Numbered from the stretch's first letter, positions 43,413 to 52,756 are shown. The stretch is 64,000 nucleotides of DNA from CAZKVJ01 sp964556225 (GCA_964556225.1 CAZKVJ010000004.1:156999-220998), one strand, 5' to 3'. The notes: generated from the letters alone by a model not told the origin. Translations and numbers: made by a program.

Positions 43413-45113
43413 TCAGTGCACGGGGACGGGCGTGCTGAGGAGCACCTGGACGTCCTCGTCCGGCTCGGCGACGATCTCGAGGGTCCAGTCGCCCGCGTAG
43501 GGCAGCTGCACGACCCCCGTCCAGTGGTTGGGCCCGACGACCGCCAGGTCGACCGGCACCGCCGGCAGGTCGGACCCTCGAAGCAGCATGCGCGCCTCGG
43601 CCGACAGGACGGGGGCGAGCGTCCCACCCGGGGGCGAGAACACCAGGTGGACCTCGTTGGCGCCGACCGCGGCCGGGTACACCGTGATGTCGGCGAGCAC
43701 GCCAGCCTGCACCACCGTCGCGGTGAACGGCCGGGCCTCGGTCGCCGACTCCGGCGGGGTCGCCACCAGGCCGGCCGTCAGCGCCAGCACCACCACGCCG
43801 ATGAGCGCCTCGGCCACGACCGTGCGGCGCAACGAGCCGGGGCCATCGGCCGTGAGGAGCCAGCGCGTCACCGCGCCGAGCGCGACCAAGACCACCACGA
43901 CGGCCAGCTTCACGAGCAGTAGACGACCCCATGTGGTGTCGGTCAGCTCGCCGAGGGGGCCCGCCAGCCGCAACGTCTGGGCAGCGCCGGTGAGGACGAC
44001 CACTGCGAGCGCCACCGCCGCCCAGCGAGAGAACCGCCGCACGGGATGCGGCTCGACCGGCTCGGCAGCCCCGCTCGGATCGTCGTCGACCAGCGGATCC
44101 GCGTACCAGGAGCGCCCGCCGAGCGCGAGGACGACCAAGCCCCCGATCCACACCGACGCCGCCCCGAGGTGGAGGGCGTCGGCCGCCACCGAGAGGGCAG
44201 CACCACCAGCTGCACTCGGATGGCCGATGGTCGAATACGTCAGGATCAGCCCGATCCCGATGACGAGGGCGGTGGCCCGCCACCACGTGGTGCGTACCAT
44301 CCGCCACCGCCACAGCAGGACCGCCGCGACCACCACCAGCCCGAGGCGCACGAGGAGCCCTCGCCCCGGACGGGTGCCGGCGACGTCGCCCCACAGCGAC
44401 GGGTCGAGCGCGTCGAGCGGCGAGCCGCGAACCAGGTACGGCCCCTGGAGCCCGAACACGGCGAGCGTCCCGATCGCCAGCGCTACCCAGGAGACCCCGA
44501 GCACCCACCGGACGGGCCGCACCGCGAACCCACCGGGCCGGGCGACGGCGACGAGGAGCGCGGCGCCGACGAGCACCACCACACCGGCGAAGGCCAGGAA
44601 CCGCCCGACCCCGAGCAGCCAGCCGACGAGCGCGTCGCTGTCCCGGCCGGCCAGGACCTGTTCCAGCAGCAGCCGGGTGTCGCCGGAGGCCGACGTGCCG
44701 ACCTGGAACGTGAACGCCCCCCGGGCGGGGTGACCGTCCGCCGACACCACCTCGTAGACCACCGCGTAGATCCCGTCGTTGAGGTCCGGGACGTCCGTGA
44801 CGACCACCACGCTCGCGTCGCCGGGTTCGCTGGCCGCCGCGCCGAGTGGGATGCTGTCGCCGCGCTCGTCGAACATCTCGACGCCCCCGAGGCTCACATC
44901 GACCGGCTCGTCGAAGTCGAGCACGATCCGATCGGGCCCCTCGTCGAGCACGGCGCCCGACGACGGGACGGTGCCTTCCAGATCGGCGTGGGCGAGTGCC
45001 GGCGACGAGGGCACGACGCCGAGCACGGCCCCCACCCCGAGTGCTCCCACGACCGCGACGAGCCGCCGGCCCCACCCTCTCCCTTGGTTGGGCGCCGGGC
45101 GCTCGCGGCTCAT
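43413..45113 (-). CDS. CopC-CopD fusion protein for copper handling
   Basis: The 566-residue protein begins with a signal peptide (cut about ALA/HADL). The CopC beta-sandwich follows, with copper ligands H42 at the mature N-terminus and D126/H128 in SADGHPARG. Eight or so membrane helices form the CopD part (from about 160 to 455). A C-terminal exported domain of about 110 residues (TATVVQAGVLADITVYP onward) resembles YcnI/YtkA-like regions. The fusion is known from Bacillus YcnJ and actinobacterial copper importers. It is coupled to the isomerase gene upstream (ATGA). Confidence 0.9.
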   Translation of the reverse strand: MSRERPAPNQGRGWGRRLVAVVGALGVGAVLGVVPSSPALAHADLEGTVPSSGAVLDEGPDRIVLDFDEPVDVSLGGVEMFDERGDSIPLGAAASEPGDASVVVVTDVPDLNDGIYAVVYEVVSADGHPARGAFTFQVGTSASGDTRLLLEQVLAGRDSDALVGWLLGVGRFLAFAGVVVLVGAALLVAVARPGGFAVRPVRWVLGVSWVALAIGTLAVFGLQGPYLVRGSPLDALDPSLWGDVAGTRPGRGLLVRLGLVVVAAVLLWRWRMVRTTWWRATALVIGIGLILTYSTIGHPSAAGGAALSVAADALHLGAASVWIGGLVVLALGGRSWYADPLVDDDPSGAAEPVEPHPVRRFSRWAAVALAVVVLTGAAQTLRLAGPLGELTDTTWGRLLLVKLAVVVVLVALGAVTRWLLTADGPGSLRRTVVAEALIGVVVLALTAGLVATPPESATEARPFTATVVQAGVLADITVYPAAVGANEVHLVFSPPGGTLAPVLSAEARMLLRGSDLPAVPVDLAVVGPNHWTGVVQLPYAGDWTLEIVAEPDEDVQVLLSTPVPVH

Positions 45114-45778
45114 GCGAACGAGCCCGGGTCGGCCAGGCCGGCGACGTGGTGGCGGCCGAGCAGCCAGGCCAGGCGCTCACGGGGGTCGAGCGCCAGCGCC
45201 GCTGGTGGCAGCGTGGTGAGGCCCATCCCCAGGCGCGCCCGCCAGGCCATCACCTGCCGGTCCAGCTCGAGGCGAACGTACGCGGACGGCCAGTCCGACC
45301 AGGCGTAGCCGAGCCCGAGGTCAGCGTGGTGGACGACGACCTCGCGCCAGCGCCGGAACGGGAGGTCGGTCACCGGGATCTGGTCACCCCGGCTGCCCCG
45401 GCCGTGGCCCGCCCACCCCTCGGCGGGACACCTCGCCCAGGCCGCCTCCAGCTTCCATGCGCTCGTGCGGACGTCGCTCACCTGATCGGAGCCCGGCCGG
45501 CCGGCCCCCTCCTCGATGGCCGTCGCACGCCCCTCGACACCGCCGTCGTACTGGTCGGCCACCTCCCCCCGCCCGGCGGCTTCCAGGATGCGGACGTGGC
45601 TGTCGGCGTTGCGAGCAATGTGGGTCAGCACGTGGCCGACCGACCAGCCCGGGAGGAGCGAGGGCCGGTGCACGTCGAGGTCGCCCCGCTCGAGCAGCCC
45701 ATCGAGGTCGGCCAGCAGCGCCTGGTGGGCGGCCGAGGCTCCCTCGACAGCGCGGTCGATCTCCCTGGCCCGATCCAT
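45110..45778 (-). CDS. Mycothiol-dependent maleylpyruvate isomerase-family protein
   Basis: The 222-residue protein has the metal-binding block LLPGWSVGHVLTHIARNADS (H49, H53) and a later RWREVVVHHADLGLGY, the pattern of mycothiol-dependent maleylpyruvate isomerase. The true isomerase acts in gentisate breakdown, but no gentisate genes are here, so a related thiol-dependent reaction is likely. Its stop overlaps the copCD start by 3 bases. It diverges from gnd, 68 bases away. Confidence 0.85.
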   Translation of the reverse strand: MDRAREIDRAVEGASAAHQALLADLDGLLERGDLDVHRPSLLPGWSVGHVLTHIARNADSHVRILEAAGRGEVADQYDGGVEGRATAIEEGAGRPGSDQVSDVRTSAWKLEAAWARCPAEGWAGHGRGSRGDQIPVTDLPFRRWREVVVHHADLGLGYAWSDWPSAYVRLELDRQVMAWRARLGMGLTTLPPAALALDPRERLAWLLGRHHVAGLADPGSFA

Positions 45779-45846
45779 CGCCGGCACGGTATCCGCGCCC
45801 GGGCCTCGGCAGCCCGGCGGGCGCCGAGCGGCGTACGGTCTCACCC

Positions 45847-46881
45847 ATGGATCGACCTCAGCCTCGCCTCGGAATGGTCGGGCTCGGCCGCATGGGAGCG
45901 AACATGGTGCGCCGCCTGCAACGAGCCGGGATCCCCTGCATCGGCCACGACGTGGACCCCGCTGCGGTCGGCGCCGTGACGACCTCCGGCGCCAGCGGCG
46001 CGGCAACCCTCGCCGAGCTCGTCGCCGCGCTCTCCCCACCCCGTGACGTGTGGCTCATGGTCCCGGCAGCGTTCGTGGGCGAGACGCTCGACCGTCTCGC
46101 CGAGCACCTCGAGCCAGGCGACACCGTGATCGACGGCGGCAACTCGTGGTACCGAGACGCCGTCGACCGCTCCGCCCGGCTGGCCGAGCGCGGCGTGAAC
46201 CTCCTCGACGTGGGCACCAGCGGCGGCGTGCACGGGCTCGACCGGGGCTACTGCTTGATGGTGGGGGGTGATCCGCCCGCCGTGCAGCGTCTCGCCGACG
46301 TGTTCGACGCCCTCGCTCCCGGCGTCGACGCCGCCGAGCGGACCCCGGGGCGCACCGGCGAGCCGTCGACGGCCGAGCGAGGCTGGCTGCACTGCGGGCC
46401 GTCCGGCGCCGGGCACTTCGTGAAGATGGTCCACAACGGCATCGAGTACGGCCTCATGGCGGCGTACGCCGAGGGGCTCAACGTGCTGGCCCAGGCTGGC
46501 ATCGGACGCGAGGATCGCCCCCGTGACGCCGAGACCACCCCGCTCGCCGAGCCGCGCTACTACCAGTACGACATGGACCTGGCCGCCATCACCGAGGTGT
46601 GGCGACGCGGCAGCGTCGTGGCCAGCTGGCTGCTCGACCTGACCGCCGCCGCACTCGCCGCCGACCCGGGGCTCGACGGCTTCGAGGGCCGGGTGAGCGA
46701 CAGCGGCGAAGGGCGCTGGACCGTGCACGCCGCGGTCGACGAGGGCGTGCCCGTGCCGGTGTTGTCGGCCGCGCTGTTCGAGCGGTTCTCGTCGCGCGGC
46801 CGCTCCGTCACCGCCGACCGGGTGCTGTCGGCGATGCGAGCCCAGTTCGGCGGGCACGTCGAGCGCAAGGACCACCACTGA
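45847..46881 (+). CDS. gnd: 6-phosphogluconate dehydrogenase, decarboxylating (short form)
   Basis: The 344-residue enzyme converts 6-phosphogluconate to ribulose 5-phosphate and CO2 with NAD(P)+. The cofactor motif GMVGLGRMGANMV is at residues 9-21. The active-site blocks VIDGGNSWYRD, DVGTSGGVHGLDRGYCLMVG and HFVKMVHNGIEYGLM match the short, GndA/YqeC-type family of about 300-340 residues, not the 470-residue form. Its stop overlaps the zwf start, so the two oxidative pentose-phosphate genes form an operon. Confidence 0.95.
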   Translation: MDRPQPRLGMVGLGRMGANMVRRLQRAGIPCIGHDVDPAAVGAVTTSGASGAATLAELVAALSPPRDVWLMVPAAFVGETLDRLAEHLEPGDTVIDGGNSWYRDAVDRSARLAERGVNLLDVGTSGGVHGLDRGYCLMVGGDPPAVQRLADVFDALAPGVDAAERTPGRTGEPSTAERGWLHCGPSGAGHFVKMVHNGIEYGLMAAYAEGLNVLAQAGIGREDRPRDAETTPLAEPRYYQYDMDLAAITEVWRRGSVVASWLLDLTAAALAADPGLDGFEGRVSDSGEGRWTVHAAVDEGVPVPVLSAALFERFSSRGRSVTADRVLSAMRAQFGGHVERKDHH

Positions 46882-48284
46882 TGCCGCCCGACGTCGACCT
46901 CGGAGCTGCCGACACCCTGGTCCTCATGGGCGCAACCGGCGACCTGTCCCGGCGCAAGCTCTTCCCAGCCCTGTACCACCTCGAGCGCCACGGCCGCCTC
47001 GGCGTGCCCGTGATCGGTGTCGCTCGCGACAGCTGGACCGATGAGTCGTTCCGCCTCCACGCCCACGACGCCATCGTCGCGGCGATCCCCGACGCGCAGG
47101 TCGCCGTGGTCGACGCACTGCTCGGCCGGCTCGACCTGATCAGCGGTGATTACGCCCAGCGCACGACGTGGGAGCTGCTGACGGCCACGCTCGAGCGCCT
47201 CGGCAGCAAGAACGCCGTGTTCTACCTGGCGATCCCACCGTCGATGTTCCCGACGGTCGTCGACTCCCTCGTCAGCGTCGGGCTGAACCTTCGGGGCCGC
47301 GTGGTGGTGGAGAAGCCCTTCGGGCGTGACCTGGCCTCGGCGGTCGAACTCAACGCCACGCTCCACGCCGCGTTCCCGGAGCCGAAGATCTTCCGCATCG
47401 ACCACTACCTCGGCAAGGAGAGCGTCGAGGACCTGCTGGTGTTCCGCTTCTCGAACACGCTGCTCGAGCCGGTGTGGAACCGGAACTACGTGCGCAGCGT
47501 GCAGATCACGATGGCGGAGTCCATCGGTGTCGAGGGTCGCGGTGCGTTCTACGACAGCGTCGGCGCGCTGCGCGACGTGGTGCAGAACCACCTCTTGCAG
47601 GTGGTCGCCCTCCTCGCGATGGAGCCACCGGTGGGGCCGGAGTCGAGCTTCCTCCAGGACGAGAAGGTCAAGGTCTTCGCCGCCACCGACCCGCTCGACT
47701 GCCATCAGCTGGTGCGGGGCCAGTACGTCGGCTACCGCGACGAGCCGGGGGTGGCGCCGGACTCGACCGTGGAGACGTTCGTCGCTGCGCGGTTGCACAT
47801 CGACTCGTGGCGCTGGGCCGGCGTGCCGTGGTACGTCCGGGCCGGGAAGGGGCTGGCCCGGTCGGCCACCGAGGCGGTGGTCGAGTTCCGCGAGCCGCCG
47901 CGGATGCTGTTCGACGAGCGGGCCGACGCCTCGCCGGGGCGCAACCTGGTGCGGTTCCGACTCGGCCAGCACGACGGTGTGACGTTCACGTTGCAGGCCA
48001 AGTCGCCGGGCCAGCAGCTCGACAGCCAGAACGTCGACATCGCCGTCGACTTCGCCGCCGCGCTGGGCGAGCGCCGGGAGGCATACGAGCGCCTGCTCGA
48101 CGACGCGCTCGAGGGCAACCCGCGGCGGTTCGCCCGCGAAGACGTCGTCGAGCGGACGTGGCGGATCGTCCAGCCCGCCCTCGACGACCCTGGGCCGGTG
48201 CACCCGTACTTCCGTGGCTCGTGGGGCCCGAGCGAGGCCGACCGCGTGCTCGAGCCCGGCGATCGCTGGTACACCACCGGCTGA
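46881..48284 (+). CDS. zwf: Glucose-6-phosphate dehydrogenase
   Basis: The 467-residue enzyme opens the oxidative pentose phosphate pathway and reduces NADP+. Visible motifs are GATGDLSRRKLFPALY near residue 16, RVVVEKPFGRDLAS and the substrate-binding RIDHYLGKE (172-180). The length is normal. It starts at the overlapping TGATG with gnd, so the gene order is gnd-zwf. It ends 18 bases before palindrome R5 and converges with btuD. Confidence 0.97.
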   Translation: MPPDVDLGAADTLVLMGATGDLSRRKLFPALYHLERHGRLGVPVIGVARDSWTDESFRLHAHDAIVAAIPDAQVAVVDALLGRLDLISGDYAQRTTWELLTATLERLGSKNAVFYLAIPPSMFPTVVDSLVSVGLNLRGRVVVEKPFGRDLASAVELNATLHAAFPEPKIFRIDHYLGKESVEDLLVFRFSNTLLEPVWNRNYVRSVQITMAESIGVEGRGAFYDSVGALRDVVQNHLLQVVALLAMEPPVGPESSFLQDEKVKVFAATDPLDCHQLVRGQYVGYRDEPGVAPDSTVETFVAARLHIDSWRWAGVPWYVRAGKGLARSATEAVVEFREPPRMLFDERADASPGRNLVRFRLGQHDGVTFTLQAKSPGQQLDSQNVDIAVDFAAALGERREAYERLLDDALEGNPRRFAREDVVERTWRIVQPALDDPGPVHPYFRGSWGPSEADRVLEPGDRWYTTG

Positions 48285-48302
48285 CCCCAACCCCCTCCTC
48301 CC

Positions 48303-48351
48303 GTTCTGGTCCCAGGAAGTAGCGCTGAGCGCTACTTCCTGGGACCAGAAC
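48303..48351. repeat. Palindromic repeat copy R5 (perfect 24-bp arms)
   Basis: A perfect palindrome of the R2 type (CCCAGG in the left arm, CCTGGG in the right) around a central G (48327). It lies between convergent zwf and btuD. btuD reads through the right arm and takes its last residues (SGPRK) and its stop (48332-48334) from it. Confidence 0.93.
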
Positions 48352-49132
48352 CGAGGTGTTGGGACTTGCGGGGCACGACCACGACCGTGCCGTCGGGGTC
48401 GTGGTGCACGCTGACGGACACGCCGTAGAACTCGGCCAGCGTCTCGGCCCGCAGCACATGGGCGGCGTCGCCGCTCGACACGCAGTGGCCCTGGTGCAAC
48501 AGCGCCAGGCGGTCGCTGTAGAGCCCGGCCAGCGTCAGGTCGTGCATCGCCGACACCACCGTGAGCCCGTGCTCGCGCCGCAGCCCGTCCACCAGCTCAA
48601 GCGCCTGCTGCTGGTGGCCGATGTCGAGCGCGCTGGTCGGCTCGTCGAGCAGCAGCACCGGCGCCTCCTGGGCCAGCGCCCGGGCGATGACCAGGCGCTG
48701 GCGCTCCCCTCCGGACAGCGTGCAGAGCAGCCGGCCGGCGAGGTCCTCGAGGTCGAGCCGGCCGAGCATCGCCGCCGCCATCTCCCGGTCGTGGCGGGTC
48801 TCGGTGCCGAGGTGGCCGACGTACGGGTTGCGCCCGAGCAGCACGTACTCATAGACGCTCATGTCGTCGGGCAGGACCGGGGCCTGGGGCACGTAGGCCA
48901 CCAGCTGCGCCCGCCGCCGAGCCGAGCGGGCACCGAGGCGGGTGCCGTCGAGGAGGATCTCACCGAGGTACGGGACGAGGCCCACCACCGCCCGCAGGAT
49001 GGACGACTTCCCGGCCCCGTTCGGCCCGATGAGGCACAGCCACTCCCCCGGCTGGACGCGGTCGGTGAACGACGCCACCGCCACGCGGGTGCCGTAGCGC
49101 ACCTGCAGCTCGGTGAACGCCACCGAGGTCAC
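48332..49132 (-). CDS. btuD: Cobalamin-type ABC transporter ATPase
   Basis: The 266-residue FecE/BtuD-type ATPase has Walker A GPNGAGKSS, a Q-loop YVPQAPVLPDDMSVYEYVLL, the signature LSGGERQRLVIARA, Walker B VLLLDEPTSALD and the switch histidine in SAMHDLTLAG. It drives uptake of the btuF-captured ligand. The GTG start overlaps the permease stop (GTGA). The C-terminal tail GSGPRK is read from palindrome R5. Cobalamin specificity is inferred from the riboswitch ahead of btuF. Confidence 0.9.
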   Translation of the reverse strand: MTSVAFTELQVRYGTRVAVASFTDRVQPGEWLCLIGPNGAGKSSILRAVVGLVPYLGEILLDGTRLGARSARRRAQLVAYVPQAPVLPDDMSVYEYVLLGRNPYVGHLGTETRHDREMAAAMLGRLDLEDLAGRLLCTLSGGERQRLVIARALAQEAPVLLLDEPTSALDIGHQQQALELVDGLRREHGLTVVSAMHDLTLAGLYSDRLALLHQGHCVSSGDAAHVLRAETLAEFYGVSVSVHHDPDGTVVVVPRKSQHLGSGPRK

Positions 49133-50211
49133 CGGCTCCGCCTCCGGCTCGTGCGCAGCACCACGAGGAAGAACGGAGCGCCGAGGAACGCCGTCACCAC
49201 GCCGATGGGCACCTCGGCCGGGGCGTCGAGCGTGCGCGACGGGATGTCGGCGACGATCAGGAACGCCGCGCCCAGGAGGAGGCTCAGCGGCACGACCCGC
49301 CGGTAGCTGGCACCGGTCACGAGGCGCACGGTGTGGGGCACGATGATCCCGACGAAGCCGATCAACCCGGTGACCGCCACCACCGCGGCCGTGCCGAGCG
49401 TCGCTGCCAGCACCACGATGAGCCGGGTCCGCTCCACGTGGGCGCCGAGCGCCGCCGCCTCGTCGTCGCCGACGCGCAGCACGTCGAGCAGACGGCGGTG
49501 GGCGATGAGCACGGCGCTCGCCACCACCACGTACGGCAGCACGAGGCGGACGTCCGCCCACGTGGCGGTGGACAGCGTGCCGAGGATCCACGAGTACACG
49601 CGACGGATCACCTCGGTGTGGCGCTGCAGCACGAACGTCTGCATCGCCGTCGCCAGCGTGGTGACCGCCACACCGGCCAGCACCAGCGTGGTCGGTGACC
49701 GGGCGGCACCGAACGCTCCGCCCACCAGGTAGGTGACGGCCACCGCGACCAGTCCGAACACGAACGCCGACAGCGGCAGCGGGTCGACGGGCCAGCTGTC
49801 CACCACCGACCCGCCGAAGGAGAACACCATCGTGGCGCCCAGGCCTGCCCCGGCCGCCACACCGAGCAGGTAGGGGTCGACCAGGGGGTTGCGGAACACC
49901 CCCTGGTAGCTGGCCCCGGCGAGCGACAGCATCGCCCCGACGATCCCCGCCAGCACGACGCGCGGCATGCGCACCTGCCAGATGACGTCCCACTGCTGGG
50001 GCGTGACGCCGCTGTCGAGCTGGACCACCGGCAGATGGTCGACGAGGGCGAGCGGCACCCGCCACCACACCGGGCCCGCCGGCCCGATCGACACACCGGC
50101 GGCGAACGCCACCGCCAGCGTGAAGATGCCGGCGGGCAGCCACCAACCGACATGCAGGCGCCGGTGGGCGTGGCCGACCGCCGACGGGGACGGCACCGCG
50201 GTCGCCGTCAT
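49129..50211 (-). CDS. btuC: FecCD-type ABC permease
   Basis: The 360-residue permease has about ten helices and the family blocks RMPRVVLAGIVGAMLSLAGA, GVFRNPLVDPYLLGVAAGAGLG and a late GFVGIIVPHTVRL. The family imports cobalamin, haem or siderophores; the riboswitch upstream supports a corrinoid. Its stop overlaps the ATPase start. It begins 16 bases after the btuF stop, so all three form one operon. Confidence 0.92.
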   Translation of the reverse strand: MTATAVPSPSAVGHAHRRLHVGWWLPAGIFTLAVAFAAGVSIGPAGPVWWRVPLALVDHLPVVQLDSGVTPQQWDVIWQVRMPRVVLAGIVGAMLSLAGASYQGVFRNPLVDPYLLGVAAGAGLGATMVFSFGGSVVDSWPVDPLPLSAFVFGLVAVAVTYLVGGAFGAARSPTTLVLAGVAVTTLATAMQTFVLQRHTEVIRRVYSWILGTLSTATWADVRLVLPYVVVASAVLIAHRRLLDVLRVGDDEAAALGAHVERTRLIVVLAATLGTAAVVAVTGLIGFVGIIVPHTVRLVTGASYRRVVPLSLLLGAAFLIVADIPSRTLDAPAEVPIGVVTAFLGAPFFLVVLRTSRRRSR

Positions 50212-50227
50212 GTGCGCGCCCCGGCCC

Positions 50228-51226
50228 TCACCCCGTGGTCGACCCGGAGAGGGCCTGGCTCACCGCTGCGACCAGCTCCACCAGGCGCGGACCCCAGCGG
50301 GAGGCGATGTCGTCGTCGAGGACGATCACGTTCCCGTTGGTGACCGCAGCGATCCCGCCCCAACCCGGCCGGGCGGCGACCGTCTCTGCCGACTGCCCGC
50401 AGCACTTGGTGTCGGCCAGGAAGATCAGGTCCGGGTCGGCCTCGATGATCGCCTCCGCCGAGAGCTGCGGGTAGTCGTTGCCCTCGCTGACCCCGTCGGC
50501 GATGCTGCGCAGCCCGAACAGGCCCAGCATCTGACCCATGAACGACGTCGACGTCACCGAGTAGTAGGTGTCGTCGAGCTCGTAGTAGTAGGTGAGCGGC
50601 TCGGCGACCGGCTCGATCCCCGCGACGGCGGTCTCGATCTTCGTCCGCATGTCGGCCACGGTTGCCGCCGCACCGCCGACACAGCCGGTGAGCTGGCCGA
50701 GCTGGGTGATCTGGGCGTACACGTCGTCGAGCGACGTCGCCGTCGGCCCGGACCACACCGGGATGTCGAGCGATGCCAGCTGCTCCGTGAGACCGGTGAA
50801 GTCGTCACCCACGACGACCAGATCCGGCTCGTAGCCGGCGATGGACTCGACGTTCGGCTCGTAGCCGGACAGCGAGCTGGACTTGAGCACCGCGGCGGCC
50901 GGGTAGTTGGACTGGTCGTCCACGGCCACGACCTGGTCGCCGGCGCCGATGGCGAAGACCATCTCGGTGTGGGTCGGTGACAGCATCACGATGCGCTCCG
51001 GCGCGGCGTCGAGGGTCACTTCGCCGCTGCCACCGGTGACGGTCACCGGGAACGTGCCTTCGCAGCTGCCGACCATTGGCGCGTCCGACGCCGCCGACGC
51101 GGCATCGGAGGCCGGCACCGACCCGTCGGCGCTGTCGTCGTCACCGCACGCCGCGAGCAGCACGACGCCGGCGAGCGTCAGGGCGCCGAGGGTGCGGCGG
51201 GGCGAGCGGGGTGCTCGTCGGGACAT
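50228..51226 (-). CDS. btuF: Cobalamin-type substrate-binding lipoprotein
   Basis: The 332-residue lipoprotein has a lipobox LAAC (C27) and an acidic, Ala/Ser-rich linker. The mature part shows the BtuF/FecB class: APERIVMLSPTHTEMVFAIG, YEPDLVVVGDDFTGL and an EADPDLIFLADTKCCGQ block. It binds the ligand outside the membrane. The ATG at 51226 follows a perfect AGGAGG. It is the first gene behind the cobalamin riboswitch at 51250-51462. Confidence 0.9.
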   Translation of the reverse strand: MSRRAPRSPRRTLGALTLAGVVLLAACGDDDSADGSVPASDAASAASDAPMVGSCEGTFPVTVTGGSGEVTLDAAPERIVMLSPTHTEMVFAIGAGDQVVAVDDQSNYPAAAVLKSSSLSGYEPNVESIAGYEPDLVVVGDDFTGLTEQLASLDIPVWSGPTATSLDDVYAQITQLGQLTGCVGGAAATVADMRTKIETAVAGIEPVAEPLTYYYELDDTYYSVTSTSFMGQMLGLFGLRSIADGVSEGNDYPQLSAEAIIEADPDLIFLADTKCCGQSAETVAARPGWGGIAAVTNGNVIVLDDDIASRWGPRLVELVAAVSQALSGSTTG

Positions 51227-51249
51227 GGTTCATCCTCCTGTACGTGGAA

Positions 51250-51462
51250 CGGAGGACGAAGGTGGGATCGATGTGGGTGCTGCCCGAGCGGGCTGTCGGC
51301 CCACGCGAACCGCCCTTCCTCCGAGGACTGGGTTTCGCGCACCGGACCAGGCGACCGGGCTCGCCCCCGAGGGGGACCACCGTTGCGGGACAGCGCCGGG
51401 ATCTCACCGGACTTCGCTGGCGTCGATGCCACCCGGCGGTGCCGGGTGTGCGCACCCTAGCC
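51250..51462 (-). promoter_or_regulatory. Cobalamin riboswitch
   Basis: Read on the coding strand, the aptamer core is clear: GAAGTCCGGTGAGATCCCGG, then GCGCTGTCCCGCAACGGT, the invariant core of B12 riboswitches, followed by paired GC-rich segments (CCCCCTCGGGGG and GAGCCCGG) and a downstream region rich in GGGCCGACAGCCCG. The edges are approximate. The btuF ribosome-binding site lies about 11 bases beyond the 3' edge, which suits translational control. It fills most of the 267-base gap between the aminotransferase end and btuF. Confidence 0.93.
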
Positions 51463-51493
51463 GCGGCGGTGTGGCCCGGGCGATTCGCCGGAT

Positions 51494-52714
51494 CTACGCC
51501 GCGACGAGCTGCGCCAGCCGGCGGATCCCCTCCTCCAGGTCGGCGTCGCCCAGCGCGAACGAGAACCGTGCGTAGCCGGGGCTGCCGAACGCCTCGCCGG
51601 GCACGAACGCGACCTTCGCCTCGGACAGCACCAGGTCGGCCAGCTCCAGGGTGTTCGTGGCCACCTTGCCGGCGAGCGGCCGGCCCAGCAGGCCCCGCAC
51701 GTCCGGGTAGCAGTAGAACGCTCCCTGGGGTTCGATGCAGGTGATCCCCGGGATCTCGTTGAGCATCCGGTGCATGGTGCGGCCACGGCGCTCGAACGCC
51801 TGGCGCATCATCGCGACCGCCTCCAGGTCGCCGCTGACCGCGGCCAGCGCGGCGGCCTGGGCCACGTTCGACACGTTCGAAGTGGCGTGGGACTGGAAGT
51901 TGATGGCCGCCTTCATGACGTCGTCCGGGCCGATCATCCACCCCACCCGCCACCCGGTCATGGCGTACGTCTTGGCCACGCCGTTGACGATCACGCACTG
52001 GTCGGCCAGGTCCGGCACGAGCGTGGGCATCGACGAGAACCGGTGCGGGCCGTAGGTGAGGTGCTCGTAGATCTCGTCCGTCAGCACCCAGACGCCGCGC
52101 TCCACGGCCCAGCGGCCGATCGCCGCCACCTCCTCGGGCGGGTAGACGGCGCCGCTCGGGTTGTCCGGCGACACGAACAGCAACACCTTCGTGCGCGGGG
52201 TGAGCGCGGCCTCGAGCTGGTCGATGGTCACCCGGAAGCCGGTCTCGACGGTGGTCTCGATCACCACCGGGACCCCGCCGGCGAGGGTGATCGCCTCGGG
52301 ATAGGTCGTCCAGTACGGCGCCGGGCAGATGACCTCGTCGCCCGGGTCGCACAGGGCGGCGAAGGCGGTGAACACGGCGTGCTTGCCGCCGTTGGTGACC
52401 AGCACCTGGCTGGGCTGGCACACGAAGCCACTGTCACGCAGGGTCTTGGCGGCGATGGCCTCGCGCAGCTCGGGCAGGCCCGCCGCCGGGGTGTAGCGGT
52501 GGAAGGCGGGGTCGCGGCAGGCCACCACTGCCGCCTCCACGATGTGCGCGGGCGTCGGGAAGTCCGGCTCACCGGCCCCGAAGCCGATCACGTCGGCGCC
52601 GGAGGCCTTCAGGGCCTTGGCCTTGGCATCGACGGCCAGCGTCGCCGACTCCTTGATGGCGGCCAGGCGGGCGCTGACGCGATTCCGTTGGGGGGCTGCG
52701 GCCATGGCTGCCAT
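51494..52714 (-). CDS. Aspartate aminotransferase-type class I aminotransferase
   Basis: The 406-residue PLP enzyme has FGAGEPDFPTPAHI near the N-terminus, FVSPDNPSGAVYPPEE (substrate/cofactor binding) and the lysine motif VNGVAKTYAMTGWRVGW. These are features of class I-gamma aspartate aminotransferases (AspC-like, prephenate-type relatives included). It makes aspartate and glutamate, or related amino acids. Two in-frame ATG codons are 9 bases apart; the first is given. It diverges from serC. Confidence 0.92.
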   Translation of the reverse strand: MAAMAAAPQRNRVSARLAAIKESATLAVDAKAKALKASGADVIGFGAGEPDFPTPAHIVEAAVVACRDPAFHRYTPAAGLPELREAIAAKTLRDSGFVCQPSQVLVTNGGKHAVFTAFAALCDPGDEVICPAPYWTTYPEAITLAGGVPVVIETTVETGFRVTIDQLEAALTPRTKVLLFVSPDNPSGAVYPPEEVAAIGRWAVERGVWVLTDEIYEHLTYGPHRFSSMPTLVPDLADQCVIVNGVAKTYAMTGWRVGWMIGPDDVMKAAINFQSHATSNVSNVAQAAALAAVSGDLEAVAMMRQAFERRGRTMHRMLNEIPGITCIEPQGAFYCYPDVRGLLGRPLAGKVATNTLELADLVLSEAKVAFVPGEAFGSPGYARFSFALGDADLEEGIRRLAQLVAA

Positions 52715-52756
52715 GCTTGCACGGCACGTCCCCGCACCCCCAAGGGAATGTCGACC

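Noticed and set aside
41527..45180. Open frame of 1217 codons on the minus strand
   Set aside because: It lies antisense to the 574-residue gene and in another frame of copCD, with low-complexity composition and no conserved motif.
8599..48351. Palindromes as insertion-sequence ends or miniature transposons
   Set aside because: No transposase remnants, no terminal inverted repeats beyond the palindrome itself, and no target-site duplications in the flanks of R1, R2 or R5.
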